From Paenimyroides tangerinum (lineage in GTDB: Bacteria; Bacteroidota; Bacteroidia; Flavobacteriales; Flavobacteriaceae), in contig NZ_RQVQ01000004.1 of NCBI RefSeq assembly GCF_003865405.1, positions 1 to 64,000 on the forward strand: a stretch of DNA of 64,000 nucleotides, in the 5' to 3' direction. Both the position numbers and the translations under genes were made by a program. How positions within the stretch are numbered: position 1 is the stretch's first letter; the number at the start of each line of letters is the position of its first letter. Positions 43,757-54,155 of this stretch are shown here, piece after piece. The notes under the pieces were generated by a model. That model made no database searches. It was not told the origin of the DNA and saw only the letters and a program-made list of their open reading frames with translations.

Positions 43757-44785
43757 TTATTCTAAAATACTATGTTTTTTACTACTATCTAAAATTAATG
43801 AGAATTGAATTCCGTATAAAATAGCTGCTAAAACCAAGTGTGCAGCTTGAGAACCAAACGGAAATCCGAAATAATTCATAGCAATTCCTGTTCCGATTTC
43901 TAATAATAATAAAAGCATTACCCAATTTAAATTCGTAAATCCAAGATTTAATCTTTTGTTTCTTAAATATAAATATAAATTGACTAGTAAAACAATGATT
44001 GAAAAGGTTCTATGAACGTAAAATGTTACATCTGGATTCTGTAACCATAAAAATTCATTACCAATTCCAGCTTTTACTTGATGGTCAACAAATTCACGAA
44101 CTTGAGTTCCGATTCCAACTTGAATCAAAGTTAAAATCATAGAAATCCATAAAAAGAATTTAAATGTAGGATTGTATTTTTTGTAATTATGATTTTCTTT
44201 AGCTAAATGAATTACATAAATCAATGCCGCAACATTTAATAAAGCAGCAATCATATGAGTTGTGATTTTAACCGGACTTAAAACTGAATACACAACTGTT
44301 GCGCCAAGCCAAGCATTAAAGCCAAGTAAGAAAACAACAATCCAAGACCAAGCAACTACAGATTTTTTAGTTTTCCAAAAACGGAAAGACATAATTCCTA
44401 AAATAAAACAAGCAACTCCTGCTAATGCTCCGAATAAACGATTGATATATTCCACCCAAGTATGCATTGGATTAAACTCAGCATAATCGTGTTTGGTATA
44501 TTCCTTCCAATATTCTGGATGGTACATCTCATCAGAAGTAAAAGTTTCTTTCGCTACAAATAATTTTTCATCTTTCATAATTACTTGACCTTTTTCATAT
44601 TCGTGATAAGCTTCCCAAGTTAATTCTTGAACGTCGGTTGGTGGAATGTAATAACCAAAACATTTTGGCCAATCTGGACAACCCATTCCAGAACCTGTCA
44701 TTCTAACTGTTGCTCCAGCAATAATTACTAAATAAACTAAAACCAATGAAGTTTTAGCCATCTTAAGAAATGCAGTGTTTTTCAT
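43757..44785 (-). CDS. ctaA: Haem A synthase CtaA/COX15
   Basis: This 342-residue membrane protein converts haem O to haem A for cytochrome oxidases of the aa3 type. It shows VRMTGSGMGCPDWPKCFG in the first loop and the His sites EYINRLFGALAG, THMIAALLNVAALI, VHRTFSIIVLLVN and QAAHLVLAAIL. The loop after helix 1 is longer than in proteobacteria (about residues 40-110, YEKGQVIMKDEKLFVAKETF), as usual in Bacteroidetes. The cbb3 oxidase does not use haem A, so its presence implies a separate aa3-type oxidase in this genome. It lies 3 bases after cca. Confidence 0.92.
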   Translation of the reverse strand: MKNTAFLKMAKTSLVLVYLVIIAGATVRMTGSGMGCPDWPKCFGYYIPPTDVQELTWEAYHEYEKGQVIMKDEKLFVAKETFTSDEMYHPEYWKEYTKHDYAEFNPMHTWVEYINRLFGALAGVACFILGIMSFRFWKTKKSVVAWSWIVVFLLGFNAWLGATVVYSVLSPVKITTHMIAALLNVAALIYVIHLAKENHNYKKYNPTFKFFLWISMILTLIQVGIGTQVREFVDHQVKAGIGNEFLWLQNPDVTFYVHRTFSIIVLLVNLYLYLRNKRLNLGFTNLNWVMLLLLLEIGTGIAMNYFGFPFGSQAAHLVLAAILYGIQFSLILDSSKKHSILE

Positions 44786-44788
44786 ATT

Positions 44789-46228
44789 TTACATTTTCGG
44801 ATTCACAACTTGTAATCCCATTATTGTAGCTTTTTTCATCATAAAATCGTAAGCAGCTTCATATTCATTCGGAATCTCTCCTTCAAGAATAGCTTCTTTA
44901 ATCGATTCTTTTAATTGGCCAATTTCACGTGAAGGCGGAAGATTGAAAATTTCCATAATCTCTTCTCCAGTAATTGGTGGTTGAAAATTTCGAACGTGGT
45001 CGCGTTCTTCAACTTCAACTATTTTTTTTCTAACAATCGTAAAATTGTTATGGTATTTTTTAAATTTCTTTGGATTTTTTGTAGTGATATCAGCTTCACA
45101 TAAAGTCATTAAATTTTCTACATCTTCACCTGCATCAAAAACTAATCTACGAACTGCCGAATCGGTAACCGCTTCTTCTGATAAAACAATCGGTCTTGAA
45201 CTCATAATAACCATTTTTTGAACAAAACGCATTTTATGGTTTAATGGCATATGTAATCTTTGGAAGATTTTCTTTACCATTTTCCCACCTAAAAATTCGT
45301 GTCCGTGAAACGTCCATCCTTGTTTTTTGTTATATCTTTTGGTTGGAGCTTTTCCAATATCGTGTAATAATGCCGACCATCGCAACCAAACATCATCTGT
45401 GTTTTTACAGATGTTATCTACAACTTCTAACGTATGATAAAAGTTATTTTTATGAGTTTGTCCTTCAATTTCTTCGACGCTATTTAGAGCCGTTAATTCA
45501 GGTAAAATACGTTCTAAAAGATTGGTTTTATATAAAAGTAAAAAACCTTTTGAAGGTGTATCACACATCAAAATCTTATTCAATTCTTCAACGATTCGTT
45601 CGCCAGAAATGATATCAATTCTTTCTGAATTTTCAGTGATAGATTTTAATGAAGTTTCGTCAATTGTAAAATTCAATTGATTTGCAAAACGAATGGCACG
45701 CATCATTCGCAACGGGTCGTCAGAATACGTAATATTTGGTTCTAGTGGAGTTACAATACGTTTGTCTTTTAAATCTTGAATTCCGTTAAATGGGTCAACT
45801 AAATCTCCATAAGTTTCTTTGTTTAAAGAAAAAGCTAATGCATTTATTGTAAAATCTCTTCGGTTTTGGTCGTCCTCTAAAGTTCCATCTTCCACCATTG
45901 GATTTCTGCTATCTGCTTGATACGATTCTTTTCTTGCGCCAACAAATTCAATATCAATATCTTCAAAACGTAACATTGCCGTTCCATAATTCTTGAAAAC
46001 TTGAACTTTTGGTTTGTTTGGTAATAATTCTGAAACCTGTAAAGCCAATTCAATTCCGCTTCCAACAGCAACAATATCAATGTCTTTTTTCGAGTTTCGT
46101 TCTAATATATAATCTCTTACAAAACCTCCAATCACATAACTTTGAACGTTTAATTGTTCGGCAGCTTTTGAAATGATTTCAAAAATAGGATTTTGAAGAG
46201 CTTCTTTATAATTATTTGATTCAATCAT
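44789..46228 (-). CDS. cca: CCA tRNA nucleotidyltransferase
   Basis: The N-terminal nucleotidyltransferase domain has the signature [20 protein letters not shown] with catalytic DIDIVAVG and FVGARKESY. The neck region [13 protein letters not shown] and [17 protein letters not shown] follows, then an HD domain ([25 protein letters not shown]). The enzyme adds or repairs CCA at tRNA 3' ends. The tRNA-His genes in this window do not encode CCA, so they depend on such an enzyme. It is 479 residues long. Confidence 0.94.
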   Translation of the reverse strand: MIESNNYKEALQNPIFEIISKAAEQLNVQSYVIGGFVRDYILERNSKKDIDIVAVGSGIELALQVSELLPNKPKVQVFKNYGTAMLRFEDIDIEFVGARKESYQADSRNPMVEDGTLEDDQNRRDFTINALAFSLNKETYGDLVDPFNGIQDLKDKRIVTPLEPNITYSDDPLRMMRAIRFANQLNFTIDETSLKSITENSERIDIISGERIVEELNKILMCDTPSKGFLLLYKTNLLERILPELTALNSVEEIEGQTHKNNFYHTLEVVDNICKNTDDVWLRWSALLHDIGKAPTKRYNKKQGWTFHGHEFLGGKMVKKIFQRLHMPLNHKMRFVQKMVIMSSRPIVLSEEAVTDSAVRRLVFDAGEDVENLMTLCEADITTKNPKKFKKYHNNFTIVRKKIVEVEERDHVRNFQPPITGEEIMEIFNLPPSREIGQLKESIKEAILEGEIPNEYEAAYDFMMKKATIMGLQVVNPKM

Positions 46229-46248
46229 TTATTATTTCTTTTCGGAAA

Positions 46249-46818
46249 TTATTTTCTTAAAATAGTAACTTTACTATCGCTTGTTAATTTAATTACAGTT
46301 GATGATTTAGAACGTTTTACATCTTTATCTAATCCAACAATATAATCAACTCCATTTTTAATTTCATCGCTAATTTCTGCAAAAGAAGTTGGAGTAGGAG
46401 CGCCGCTGATATTTGCAGAAGTCGAAACTAAAGGTTTTTTCATTCGTTCAATTAATCGGAAACAAAAAGGCGTTTCAACAATTCTTATTCCTAACGAATT
46501 GTCAGGTGCAATTATGTTTTTAGCAACATTTCTCGGATTGTCTAAAACCAAAGTAGTTGGCTTTTCTGAACAATCTAAAATATCAAAAGCAACTTCAGGA
46601 ATCTGACTAAATACATTGTAAAGTAAACGGTCGCCGTTAACCAAAACAATCATACTTTTAGATTCGGTACGTTTTTTTAAATCGTATATTTTTTTTACAG
46701 CTTCTTCATTTGTTGCGTCACAACCAATTCCCCAAACGGTATCCGTTGGATATAAGATAATACCGCCGTTTTTGATAACTTCAAAAGCTTCAAAAACTTC
46801 TTTATTTAAATCTTCCAT
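46249..46818 (-). CDS. tsaC: L-threonylcarbamoyladenylate synthase TsaC/Sua5
   Basis: This YrdC-fold enzyme makes threonylcarbamoyl-AMP for the t6A modification of tRNA. It has GGIILYPTDTVWGIGCDATNEEAVKKI, the KKRTESKSMIVLV substrate loop and TTLVLDNPRN. The nucleotide-binding part is LGIRIVETPFCFRLIERMKK, PLVSTSANISGAPTPTSFAE and SSTVIKL. The KxR and SxN motifs match TsaC better than the paralogue at 40440. I set the start at ATG 46818; an ATG at 46851 would add 11 residues. It leads an operon with cca, ctaA and DUF2490. Confidence 0.9.
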   Translation of the reverse strand: MEDLNKEVFEAFEVIKNGGIILYPTDTVWGIGCDATNEEAVKKIYDLKKRTESKSMIVLVNGDRLLYNVFSQIPEVAFDILDCSEKPTTLVLDNPRNVAKNIIAPDNSLGIRIVETPFCFRLIERMKKPLVSTSANISGAPTPTSFAEISDEIKNGVDYIVGLDKDVKRSKSSTVIKLTSDSKVTILRK

Positions 46819-47008
46819 TATAGAAATATTCACTTTTTTATTAATCAACAAAAATACTACTTTTTAATCAAACAGAAATGCTTTTGCATAACGAATGCCT
46901 ATACTTTAGTAGATTTAATTTATTGACATAGATTAAGTATTATCCATAATATTTTTAGTAATTTTATTTTCTATTCTGATAAAAATTAGATTTTTATAAC
47001 TATTTGAA

Positions 47009-47437
47009 ATGGATGATATTACAAAAAATAAAATTTTAGAAAGTTGCGCTAAATATTCTAAAAACACATTGATGGAAACACTTTCTATTGAATATATTGA
47101 TGTTGGTGATGGTTTTTTAAAGGCGAAAATGCCTGTGAATTCTAAAGTACATCAACCAATGGGATTGCTTCATGGTGGAGCGAGTGTTGCTTTGGCTGAA
47201 AGTGTCGGAAGTGCAGCTTCAATGTTATTTTCAAATCCAGAAACGGATGAAATTCGTGGTATAGAAATTTCTGCAAATCATTTAAAAAGTAAACGTGAAG
47301 GTGAAGTTTTTGCAACTGCGAAAATTATTCATAAAGGTAAAACTTTGCATTTATGGGAAATCAAAATAGAAGATGAAGAAGGTAATTTGATTTCACTTTG
47401 TAAATTGACGAATATTGTAATGCCAAAACAAAAATAA
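47009..47437 (+). CDS. menI: Hotdog-fold thioesterase, probable DHNA-CoA hydrolase
   Basis: A 142-residue PaaI/YbdB-type thioesterase with LKAKMPVNSKVHQPMGLLHGGASVALAESVGSAA, which holds the catalytic Glu and the HGG motif, and AKIIHKGKTLHLWEIKI. On its own such a protein could hydrolyse many acyl-CoAs. It abuts menF with no gap, so hydrolysis of 1,4-dihydroxy-2-naphthoyl-CoA in menaquinone synthesis (MenI) is the likeliest role. Confidence 0.75.
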   Translation: MDDITKNKILESCAKYSKNTLMETLSIEYIDVGDGFLKAKMPVNSKVHQPMGLLHGGASVALAESVGSAASMLFSNPETDEIRGIEISANHLKSKREGEVFATAKIIHKGKTLHLWEIKIEDEEGNLISLCKLTNIVMPKQK

Positions 47438-48502
47438 ATGGATGTTTTTTTTGAAAGTATTCAACAGCAATTTGATAAAAATTTTCCTTTTGTAATATAT
47501 AATAAACCCAACTCCGATAAAATAATTGCTTTTTTATCTCTTGACGATTCGTTAAGTTTCAATGAAAAATTAGATAAAAAAGGATTTGTTTTTGCTCCGT
47601 TTGATGGTGATGATTTTATTTTTTTTGATGAACAAAATTCTGAAATAATAAAAAAAGCAAGTTTTAATTTTGATGAAAGCTTAACTGAATTTATAGATAT
47701 TTTACCTTCGAATAATGTAAAAACGTTTCATATTAATTTAGTTGAAAAAGGAGTAGAAGCAATTAAACTAAATCAATTTTCAAAAGTTGTACTTTCTCGT
47801 AAAGAATCAGTTCCTGCAAATCAATCCGATTTTATTTCTTATTTTAAGAAGTTGATACAAACTTACAAATCTGCTTTTTGTTATTGTTTTTATCATCCAA
47901 AAGTAGGAATGTGGTTAGGTGCAACTCCAGAACAGTTGGTTAAAATTAACGAAAATATTATTTCAACAGTCGCTTTAGCTGGAACTCAGCTTTTTATTGA
48001 AAATCAAAAAGTTACTTGGGGTGATAAAGAAAAAGAAGAGCAATTGTTTGTTACTCAGTTTATTGAAGAGAGCTTAAAACCTTTTGTGAAAAATATTACA
48101 AAAACGAAACCTTTTACAGCGCAAGCTGGAAATTTATTACATATAAAAACTGATGTTTCTGCCGAAATAAAATCTGAAGTTATGCTATCGGATATTGTTT
48201 TAGCTTTGCATCCAACTCCAGCTTTATGCGGTTTGCCAAAGAAGGAAGCCAAGGAATTTATAATAAAAAACGAAGGTTATAATCGTAAATTTTATTCAGG
48301 TTTTTTAGGTGAAATAAATAAAGATTTTGAAAATAATGAAGATAATAAATCCGATATATTTGTAAATCTTCGTTGTATGGAATTAGAAAAAGAAATTGCA
48401 AACTTATTTATTGGAGGCGGAATTACAAAAGATAGTGTTCCAGAAAATGAATTTATTGAAACGATAAATAAATCAAAAACAATAAAAAAAATATTAGGAT
48501 AA
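47438..48502 (+). CDS. menF: Isochorismate synthase MenF
   Basis: This 354-residue chorismate-binding enzyme converts chorismate to isochorismate for menaquinone. Family motifs are FSKVVLSRKESV, FCYCFYHPKVGMWLGATPEQL, STVALAGTQ, the active-site HPTPALCGLPKKEA, NRKFYSGFLGEI and the end LFIGGGITKDSVPENEF. The N-terminus is short and poorly conserved, as usual. It overlaps bshB1 by one base (TAATG), so the two are translationally coupled. A siderophore-linked EntC role is less likely given the MenI-like neighbour. Confidence 0.88.
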   Translation: MDVFFESIQQQFDKNFPFVIYNKPNSDKIIAFLSLDDSLSFNEKLDKKGFVFAPFDGDDFIFFDEQNSEIIKKASFNFDESLTEFIDILPSNNVKTFHINLVEKGVEAIKLNQFSKVVLSRKESVPANQSDFISYFKKLIQTYKSAFCYCFYHPKVGMWLGATPEQLVKINENIISTVALAGTQLFIENQKVTWGDKEKEEQLFVTQFIEESLKPFVKNITKTKPFTAQAGNLLHIKTDVSAEIKSEVMLSDIVLALHPTPALCGLPKKEAKEFIIKNEGYNRKFYSGFLGEINKDFENNEDNKSDIFVNLRCMELEKEIANLFIGGGITKDSVPENEFIETINKSKTIKKILG

Positions 48503-49218
48503 TGAAATTAGATATATTGGCTTTTGGTGCGCATCCAGATGATGTTGAATTAGGTTGCGGTGCAACTGTTGCAAAAGAAATTAGTTTAGGTAAAAAAGTT
48601 GGAATAGTTGATTTAACACGTGGTGAATTAGGAACTCGTGGTTCCGCAGAAATTCGTGATAAAGAAGCTGCCGAAGCTGCACAAATATTAGGAGTTTCTG
48701 TTCGTGAAAATTTACGTTTCAGAGATGGTTTCTTTGTAAATGATGAAAAGCATCAATTTGAAATTATCAAAATGATTCGTAAATACAAACCTGAAATTGT
48801 TTTATGTAATGCGATTGATGACCGTCATATTGACCACGGAAAGGGAAGTAAATTGGTTTCTGATGCTTGTTTTCTTTCAGGATTGAGAAGAATTGAGACG
48901 GTATTAGATGGTGAGCGTCAAGAAGCTTGGCGTCCAAAAATTGTTTACCATTACATTCAGTGGAAAAACATTGAACCAGATTTTGTTGTTGATGTATCTG
49001 GTTTTATGGAAATCAAAGAAAAAGCTGTTATGGCTTACAGTTCGCAATTTTATGACCCAAATTCAAAAGAACCTGTATCGCCGATTGCAACAAAAAACTT
49101 CACAGATAGCATAAATTATCGTGCTCGTGACCTTGGAAGACTAGTTTTTGTTGATTATGCTGAAGGATTCACAACAGAAAGATATTTGGCAGTCAATAGC
49201 TTAGATAATTTACTGTAA
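48502..49218 (+). CDS. bshB1: Bacillithiol biosynthesis deacetylase BshB1
   Basis: This LmbE-like zinc deacetylase removes the acetyl group from GlcNAc-malate in bacillithiol synthesis. It shows FGAHPDDVELGCGATVAKE with the zinc ligands, VDLTRGELGTRGSAEIRDKEA, NAIDDRHIDHGKGSKLVSDA with further ligands, and PKIVYHYIQ. At 238 residues it matches BshB1 rather than the mycothiol enzymes. It is coupled to menF by a one-base overlap. With ytxJ in the same window it supports a bacillithiol thiol system in this organism. Confidence 0.92.
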   Translation: MKLDILAFGAHPDDVELGCGATVAKEISLGKKVGIVDLTRGELGTRGSAEIRDKEAAEAAQILGVSVRENLRFRDGFFVNDEKHQFEIIKMIRKYKPEIVLCNAIDDRHIDHGKGSKLVSDACFLSGLRRIETVLDGERQEAWRPKIVYHYIQWKNIEPDFVVDVSGFMEIKEKAVMAYSSQFYDPNSKEPVSPIATKNFTDSINYRARDLGRLVFVDYAEGFTTERYLAVNSLDNLL

Positions 49219-49234
49219 AATTCAATAAAAAAAC

Positions 49235-49265
49235 TTTGTGAGGTATTGATTTCTTGCTATATTTG
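49235..49265 (+). promoter_or_regulatory. Promoter of the tRNA-His genes
   Basis: TTTG (49235-49238), a 19-base spacer, and TATATTTG (49258-49265), a perfect match to the Bacteroidetes consensus. It lies 19 bases before the first tRNA. Confidence 0.85.
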
Positions 49266-49283
49266 CACTCGTTAAACAAACAC

Positions 49284-49358
<75 letters not shown>

Positions 49359-49399
49359 CAAAAAGTTCAGAGTTGACTTTTCAAATAAAACTCCCAAAC

Positions 49400-49474
<75 letters not shown>

Positions 49475-49480
49475 CTAAAA

Positions 49481-49507
49481 AGCGGTTCCTGCGAACCGCT
49501 TTTTTTT
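49481..49507 (+). terminator. Terminator of the tRNA-His genes
   Basis: Stem AGCGGTTC/GAACCGCT with a four-base loop followed by seven T. Confidence 0.9.
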
Positions 49508-49531
49508 GCTTGTATTTTAAGTGTTTTGATT

Positions 49532-49951
49532 ATGAAAGTGAAAAATGGAAATCGTGTAATTGAAAAAGAAGAAGTAAATTACGACTTTGATATTTGTGAG
49601 GAATTACAATTTGAGCTTTTTGAATTGACTCAAGAGGAAAGTCAAGTTATTGTGCATTTTAAAATTCATTCCTCAGAAGAAGAGGATGCTGCGCGAATTT
49701 GGAAGACAACTTTTTTAATTGATGCTAGTACTGGAGTTAGGTATCCAATGGTGCATTCAGAAGGGATTTCAATTGCTCCAGATTGGACAAGAATACCTGC
49801 GAATAAACCATTGAATTTTACGTTGTTTTTTAAAGGATTGCCAAAAAAATGTACTGTTTTTCATTTGGTTGAAATGATTCCGGAGCCCGGAGGTTTTGAG
49901 TTTACAAATATAAAACGTAATTCATCTGATATTTATTTAGTTGAAATGTAA
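49532..49951 (+). CDS. Conserved hypothetical protein
   Basis: I set the start at ATG 49532, after the tRNA terminator; the frame is open further up only because it reads through tRNA copy 2. The 139-residue soluble protein has an immunoglobulin-like beta pattern: LQFELFELTQEESQVIVHFKI, AARIWKTTFLIDASTGVRYP and KPLNFTLFFKGLPKKCTVFH. The closing part is LVEMIPEPGGFEFTNIKR. I recall this as conserved in Flavobacteria but with no named function. No signal peptide. Confidence 0.75.
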   Translation: MKVKNGNRVIEKEEVNYDFDICEELQFELFELTQEESQVIVHFKIHSSEEEDAARIWKTTFLIDASTGVRYPMVHSEGISIAPDWTRIPANKPLNFTLFFKGLPKKCTVFHLVEMIPEPGGFEFTNIKRNSSDIYLVEM

Positions 49952-49959
49952 TAGAAAAG

Positions 49960-49990
49960 AGAATCTTAATTTATTTTAAGGTTCTTTTTT
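49960..49990 (+). terminator. Terminator before gyrA
   Basis: Stem AGAATCTTAA/TTAAGGTTCT with wobble pairs and a run of seven T. Confidence 0.65.
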
Positions 49991-50102
49991 TGTGTTTTTT
50001 AAACATTTTGATGTTAATAAGAATTCAAAATCAGGTTGCTAATAAGCTTAAAATTGCGTATATTAGCCGTTAATTATTGATAAAAATAAACTTATATAAA
50101 TT

Positions 50103-52682
50103 ATGATGTCTGAAGGAGAAAAGTTAATTCCTATTAACATCGAAGACGAAATGAAATCTTCATACATAGATTATTCTATGTCGGTTATTGTTTCTAGAGC
50201 GCTTCCAGATGTTAGAGATGGTTTAAAACCTGTTCACCGAAGAGTTTTATTCGGAATGCATGAACTAGGAGTAACTGCAACTAAACCATATAAAAAGTCT
50301 GCTAGAATTGTTGGAGAAGTATTAGGTAAGTTTCACCCACATGGGGATTCTTCTGTTTACGACGCAATGGTTCGTATGGCTCAAGATTGGAGTTTAAGAT
50401 ATCTTTTAGTTGATGGACAAGGTAACTTTGGTTCTGTTGATGGTGATAGCCCCGCAGCAATGCGTTATACTGAGGCTAGAATGAAGAAAATAGCTGAAGA
50501 AATTATCGCAGATTTAGAAAAAGAAACTGTTGATTTTCAGCCAAATTTTGATGATACTTTAGAAGAACCAAAAGTTATGCCTACAAAAGTTCCTGTTTTA
50601 TTAATAAATGGAGCTTCTGGAATTGCAGTTGGTATGGCTACAAATATGGCACCTCATAACTTAAATGAAGTTATTGATGGAACTTTAGCTTATATTGATA
50701 ATAATGATATTGAGATTGATGAGTTAATGCAACACATCAAAGCTCCAGATTTCCCTACTGGTGGAGTTATTTACGGATATGAAGGTGTTCGCGAAGCTTT
50801 TAAAACTGGTCGTGGACGTATTGTAATGCGTGCTAAGGCTGCTTTTGAAACGGTAGATGGAAGAGATTGTATTATCGTAACAGAAATTCCTTACCAAGTT
50901 AATAAGGCAGATATGATTAAAAAAACTGCTGAATTAGTTAATGACCATAAAATTGAAGGGATTTCTAATATTCGTGATGAATCGGATAGAAAAGGTATGC
51001 GTATCGTTTATATTTTAAAGCGTGATGCAATTCCAAATATTGTTTTAAACACACTTTATAAATATACACAGTTACAATCTTCTTTCAGTGTAAATAATAT
51101 TGCATTGGTTAACGGACGTCCTGAGATGTTGAATCTAAAAGATTTGATTCTTCATTTTGTTAACCACCGTTTTGAAGTTGTAACTAGAAGAACACAATAC
51201 GAATTAAGAAAAGCTCAAGAAAGAGCTCATATTCTTGAAGGTTTAATCATTGCTTCTGATAATATTGATGAAGTTATTGCAATCATTCGTGGTTCTAAAA
51301 ACGCAGATGAAGCTCGTGAACGTTTAATTGAACGTTTTTCGTTATCTGAAATTCAAGCTCGTGCTATTGTTGAAATGCGTTTACGTCAATTAACTGGACT
51401 AGAGCAAGATAAACTACGTGCTGAATACGATGATATTATGAAATTAATCGAATATTTAGAATCGTTATTAGCAAGTAAAGAATTACTTATGGGAGTGATT
51501 AAGGATGAGCTTGCTGAAATCCGTGATAAATATGGTGATGCTCGTCGTTCTCAAATTGAGTATGCTGGTGGAGAAATGAATATCGAAGATTTAATTCCAG
51601 ATGAGCAAGTTGTAATCACAATTTCTCACGCAGGTTATATCAAACGTACACCACTTTCTGAATACAAAACACAGAATAGAGGTGGAGTTGGACAAAAATC
51701 TGCTGGGACAAGAGACCAAGATTTCTTAGAACATATGTATGTGGCAACAAATCACCAATACATGTTGTTCTTTACACAAAAAGGAAAATGTTTCTGGATG
51801 CGTGTTTACGAAATTCCAGAAGGAAGTAAACAAGCAAAAGGTCGTGCAATTCAAAATATCATCAACATTGAAAATGATGATAAAGTAAAAGCATTCATTT
51901 GTACACAAGATTTAAAAGACGAAGAATACATCAATAATCATTATGTGATAATGGTTACAAAACAAGGTCAGGTTAAGAAAACGCCTCTTGAACAATATTC
52001 TCGTCCACGTTTAAATGGTATTAATGCGATTACAATTAAAGAAGATGACGAATTATTCGAAGCTAAATTAACTGACGGAAATTCTAAAGTTTTAGTTGCT
52101 GCTCGTTCAGGAAAATTAGTTCGTTTTGATGAAGCTAAAACACGTCCGATGGGAAGAACAGCTTCTGGAGTTCGTGGAATTACTTTAGCTCACGATAAAG
52201 ATGAAGTTATTGGAATGGTTGCTGTTAGCGATATGAATAGCGAAATTTTAGTTGTTTCTGAAAATGGTTATGGTAAACGTTCTTCTTTAGATGAATATCG
52301 TGAAACAAATCGTGGAGGAAAAGGTGTTAAAACAATGAATATCACTGAGAAAACAGGTTTATTAGTTTCGTTAAATTCAGTTACAGATAATGATGATTTA
52401 ATGATTATTAACAAATCAGGTTTAACGATTCGTATTCGTGTTTCTGATTTACGTGTGATGGGACGTGCAACTCAAGGTGTTCGTTTGATTAATATCAAAG
52501 GAAACGATTCGATTGCTGCTGTTGCTAAAGTAATGAAAGATGAAGAAGAAGAGGTTGATACTACTAATTTAGTAGCTCCTGAAGATGCTGAAATTTTACC
52601 TCCAGTTGAAGACGAAATCGAAGAGGATGAAATCATCGAAGAAGATGATACAGATGTAGAACAAGAAAATTCTGAAGAATAA
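50103..52682 (+). CDS. gyrA: DNA gyrase subunit A
   Basis: GyrA forms, with GyrB, the type II topoisomerase that introduces negative supercoils. Visible are [20 protein letters not shown], the quinolone region [12 protein letters not shown] (Ser83 and Asp87 kept, E. coli numbering equal), the catalytic Tyr122 in [10 protein letters not shown], and six C-terminal beta-pinwheel repeats including the GyrA box region [13 protein letters not shown]. The C-terminal 40 residues are strongly acidic ([16 protein letters not shown]). It overlaps the following TPR gene by one base. Confidence 0.97.
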   Translation: MMSEGEKLIPINIEDEMKSSYIDYSMSVIVSRALPDVRDGLKPVHRRVLFGMHELGVTATKPYKKSARIVGEVLGKFHPHGDSSVYDAMVRMAQDWSLRYLLVDGQGNFGSVDGDSPAAMRYTEARMKKIAEEIIADLEKETVDFQPNFDDTLEEPKVMPTKVPVLLINGASGIAVGMATNMAPHNLNEVIDGTLAYIDNNDIEIDELMQHIKAPDFPTGGVIYGYEGVREAFKTGRGRIVMRAKAAFETVDGRDCIIVTEIPYQVNKADMIKKTAELVNDHKIEGISNIRDESDRKGMRIVYILKRDAIPNIVLNTLYKYTQLQSSFSVNNIALVNGRPEMLNLKDLILHFVNHRFEVVTRRTQYELRKAQERAHILEGLIIASDNIDEVIAIIRGSKNADEARERLIERFSLSEIQARAIVEMRLRQLTGLEQDKLRAEYDDIMKLIEYLESLLASKELLMGVIKDELAEIRDKYGDARRSQIEYAGGEMNIEDLIPDEQVVITISHAGYIKRTPLSEYKTQNRGGVGQKSAGTRDQDFLEHMYVATNHQYMLFFTQKGKCFWMRVYEIPEGSKQAKGRAIQNIINIENDDKVKAFICTQDLKDEEYINNHYVIMVTKQGQVKKTPLEQYSRPRLNGINAITIKEDDELFEAKLTDGNSKVLVAARSGKLVRFDEAKTRPMGRTASGVRGITLAHDKDEVIGMVAVSDMNSEILVVSENGYGKRSSLDEYRETNRGGKGVKTMNITEKTGLLVSLNSVTDNDDLMIINKSGLTIRIRVSDLRVMGRATQGVRLINIKGNDSIAAVAKVMKDEEEEVDTTNLVAPEDAEILPPVEDEIEEDEIIEEDDTDVEQENSEE

Positions 52683-53920
52683 TGAAAAATAAATTTTTTG
52701 CAATTTCTATTGCTTTAGTTTCTTTATCAGCAACAGCTCAAAAAGCAGAGTTAAAAGAAGCTTCAAAATTAGTGGATAAAAAAAACTTCTCTGAGGCTCG
52801 TGTAGCTTTGGAGAAAGTTGAACCTTTATTAGGTTCTGCAAATGATGAGCAAAAAGCAGAATATTATTTTTTAATTGGTCAAACAGCATTGAATTTAGCT
52901 GCAACTCAAGACCAAGAAAAAAATGTAGTTAAAGCTGTTGAAGCATTTAAAAAAGTAACTGAAATTGAAAAAGCTTCTAAGAATAATAAATATTCAGCTA
53001 AAGCAGAGCCAATAACGACATTGCTTTTAGCTCAAATTGTAAATGAAGCCGTTGCAGATAATACAAAAGGTAAATTTAAAGATGCATCTCGTAAATTTGA
53101 TTTAGGATATCAATTAAGTCCAAAAGATACGGTTTATCTTTATTATGCAGCCTCAACAGCAATTAGTGCTAATGATTACGATTTTGCTGAGAGTAAATAC
53201 AAAGAGTTAGTAAATCTGAATTATGATGGAAAAACTGTTTATTACACTGCAGTAGAAAAAGCAAATGGAGCAGTTCAATCGTTTGGAAATGATAAAAAAA
53301 TGCGTGATTTATTAGTTCGTCAAGGAACTCACGTTCAGCCAAAAACGGTTACAGAGCCAAGTCAACGTGGTGAAATCCTGAAAAACCTTTCTTTAATTTT
53401 AATGAATAAAGAAAATTATTCTGAAGCTGAACAATATATTACAAAAGCATATCAAAACAATCCGGATGATAATGACGTTTTAATGAGTTTGTTGAATTTA
53501 TATAGCCAAACGAATAGAAATGATAAATTTGTAGAAATTGCAAATGCAGCTTTAGCTAAAAATCCAATTAACGCATTGTTGAATTATAACTTGGGGATTA
53601 TTGCATCAAATGAAAACAAAGATGATGTAGCTAAAAATTATTTTCAAAAAGCTATTCAAATTGATCCAAAACTCGAAAATGCTTATTTAGGTTTAGCGAA
53701 TTTAACTTTGAAAAAAGACACTGAGATTACCAATGAAATGAATAATACAGGTACTTCTAATGCAGGTCAACAAAAATTCAAAGCATTGAAACAACAAAAA
53801 ATTGGGATTTATAAAGAAGCTTTAGAATTTTTAAAGCAAGCTAAAAGTATAAATAGTCAGAATGAATCAATTAATAGTTTAATGGACGAAATTCAGCTTT
53901 ATTTAGATTCAGAAAAATAG
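52682..53920 (+). CDS. TPR-repeat protein, secreted
   Basis: A type I signal peptide (ISIALVSLSATAQKAE) is followed by TPR motifs of 34 residues throughout, for example AEYYFLIGQTALNLAA, PKDTVYLYYAASTAISANDY, NPINALLNYNLGIIASNENK and KLENAYLGLANLTLKKD. TPRs are protein-binding scaffolds, so this may be a periplasmic assembly factor. Its start codon overlaps the gyrA stop (TAATG), so translation is probably coupled. A functional link with gyrase is not obvious. Confidence 0.85.
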   Translation: MKNKFFAISIALVSLSATAQKAELKEASKLVDKKNFSEARVALEKVEPLLGSANDEQKAEYYFLIGQTALNLAATQDQEKNVVKAVEAFKKVTEIEKASKNNKYSAKAEPITTLLLAQIVNEAVADNTKGKFKDASRKFDLGYQLSPKDTVYLYYAASTAISANDYDFAESKYKELVNLNYDGKTVYYTAVEKANGAVQSFGNDKKMRDLLVRQGTHVQPKTVTEPSQRGEILKNLSLILMNKENYSEAEQYITKAYQNNPDDNDVLMSLLNLYSQTNRNDKFVEIANAALAKNPINALLNYNLGIIASNENKDDVAKNYFQKAIQIDPKLENAYLGLANLTLKKDTEITNEMNNTGTSNAGQQKFKALKQQKIGIYKEALEFLKQAKSINSQNESINSLMDEIQLYLDSEK

Positions 53921-53948
53921 ATTTTTTAAAGAATTTCAATCATAAAAA

Positions 53949-53985
53949 AAACGTATATAACATTCAAGTTATATACGTTTTTTTT
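53949..53985 (+). terminator. Terminator of gyrA-TPR operon
   Basis: Stem AAAACGTATATAAC with its exact complement, loop ATTCAA and a long T run. Confidence 0.85.
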
Positions 53986-54098
53986 GTTTTGAGGTTATAA
54001 GCGAATCCAATTTTCCTAATTATATTGAGGGATTTTTGAATATGAATATTCTATTAAAAAAATGTAATTGCTATAAATATACTTCTTTCAAACAATAA

Positions 54099-54137
54099 AA
54101 AAACGGAGTAGAAAATATATTCTACTCCGTTTTTTTA
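54099..54137 (-). terminator. Terminator of ccsBA, bidirectional
   Basis: Stem AAAACGGAGTAGAA/TTCTACTCCGTTTT with T runs on both strands, just after the ccsBA stop. Confidence 0.85.
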
Positions 54138-54155
54138 ATGTTTGATGAATTCAAT

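Noticed and set aside
45244..45612. Open frame opposite cca
   Set aside because: It is antisense to the HD and neck regions of a clear housekeeping gene and codes for no recognisable protein.
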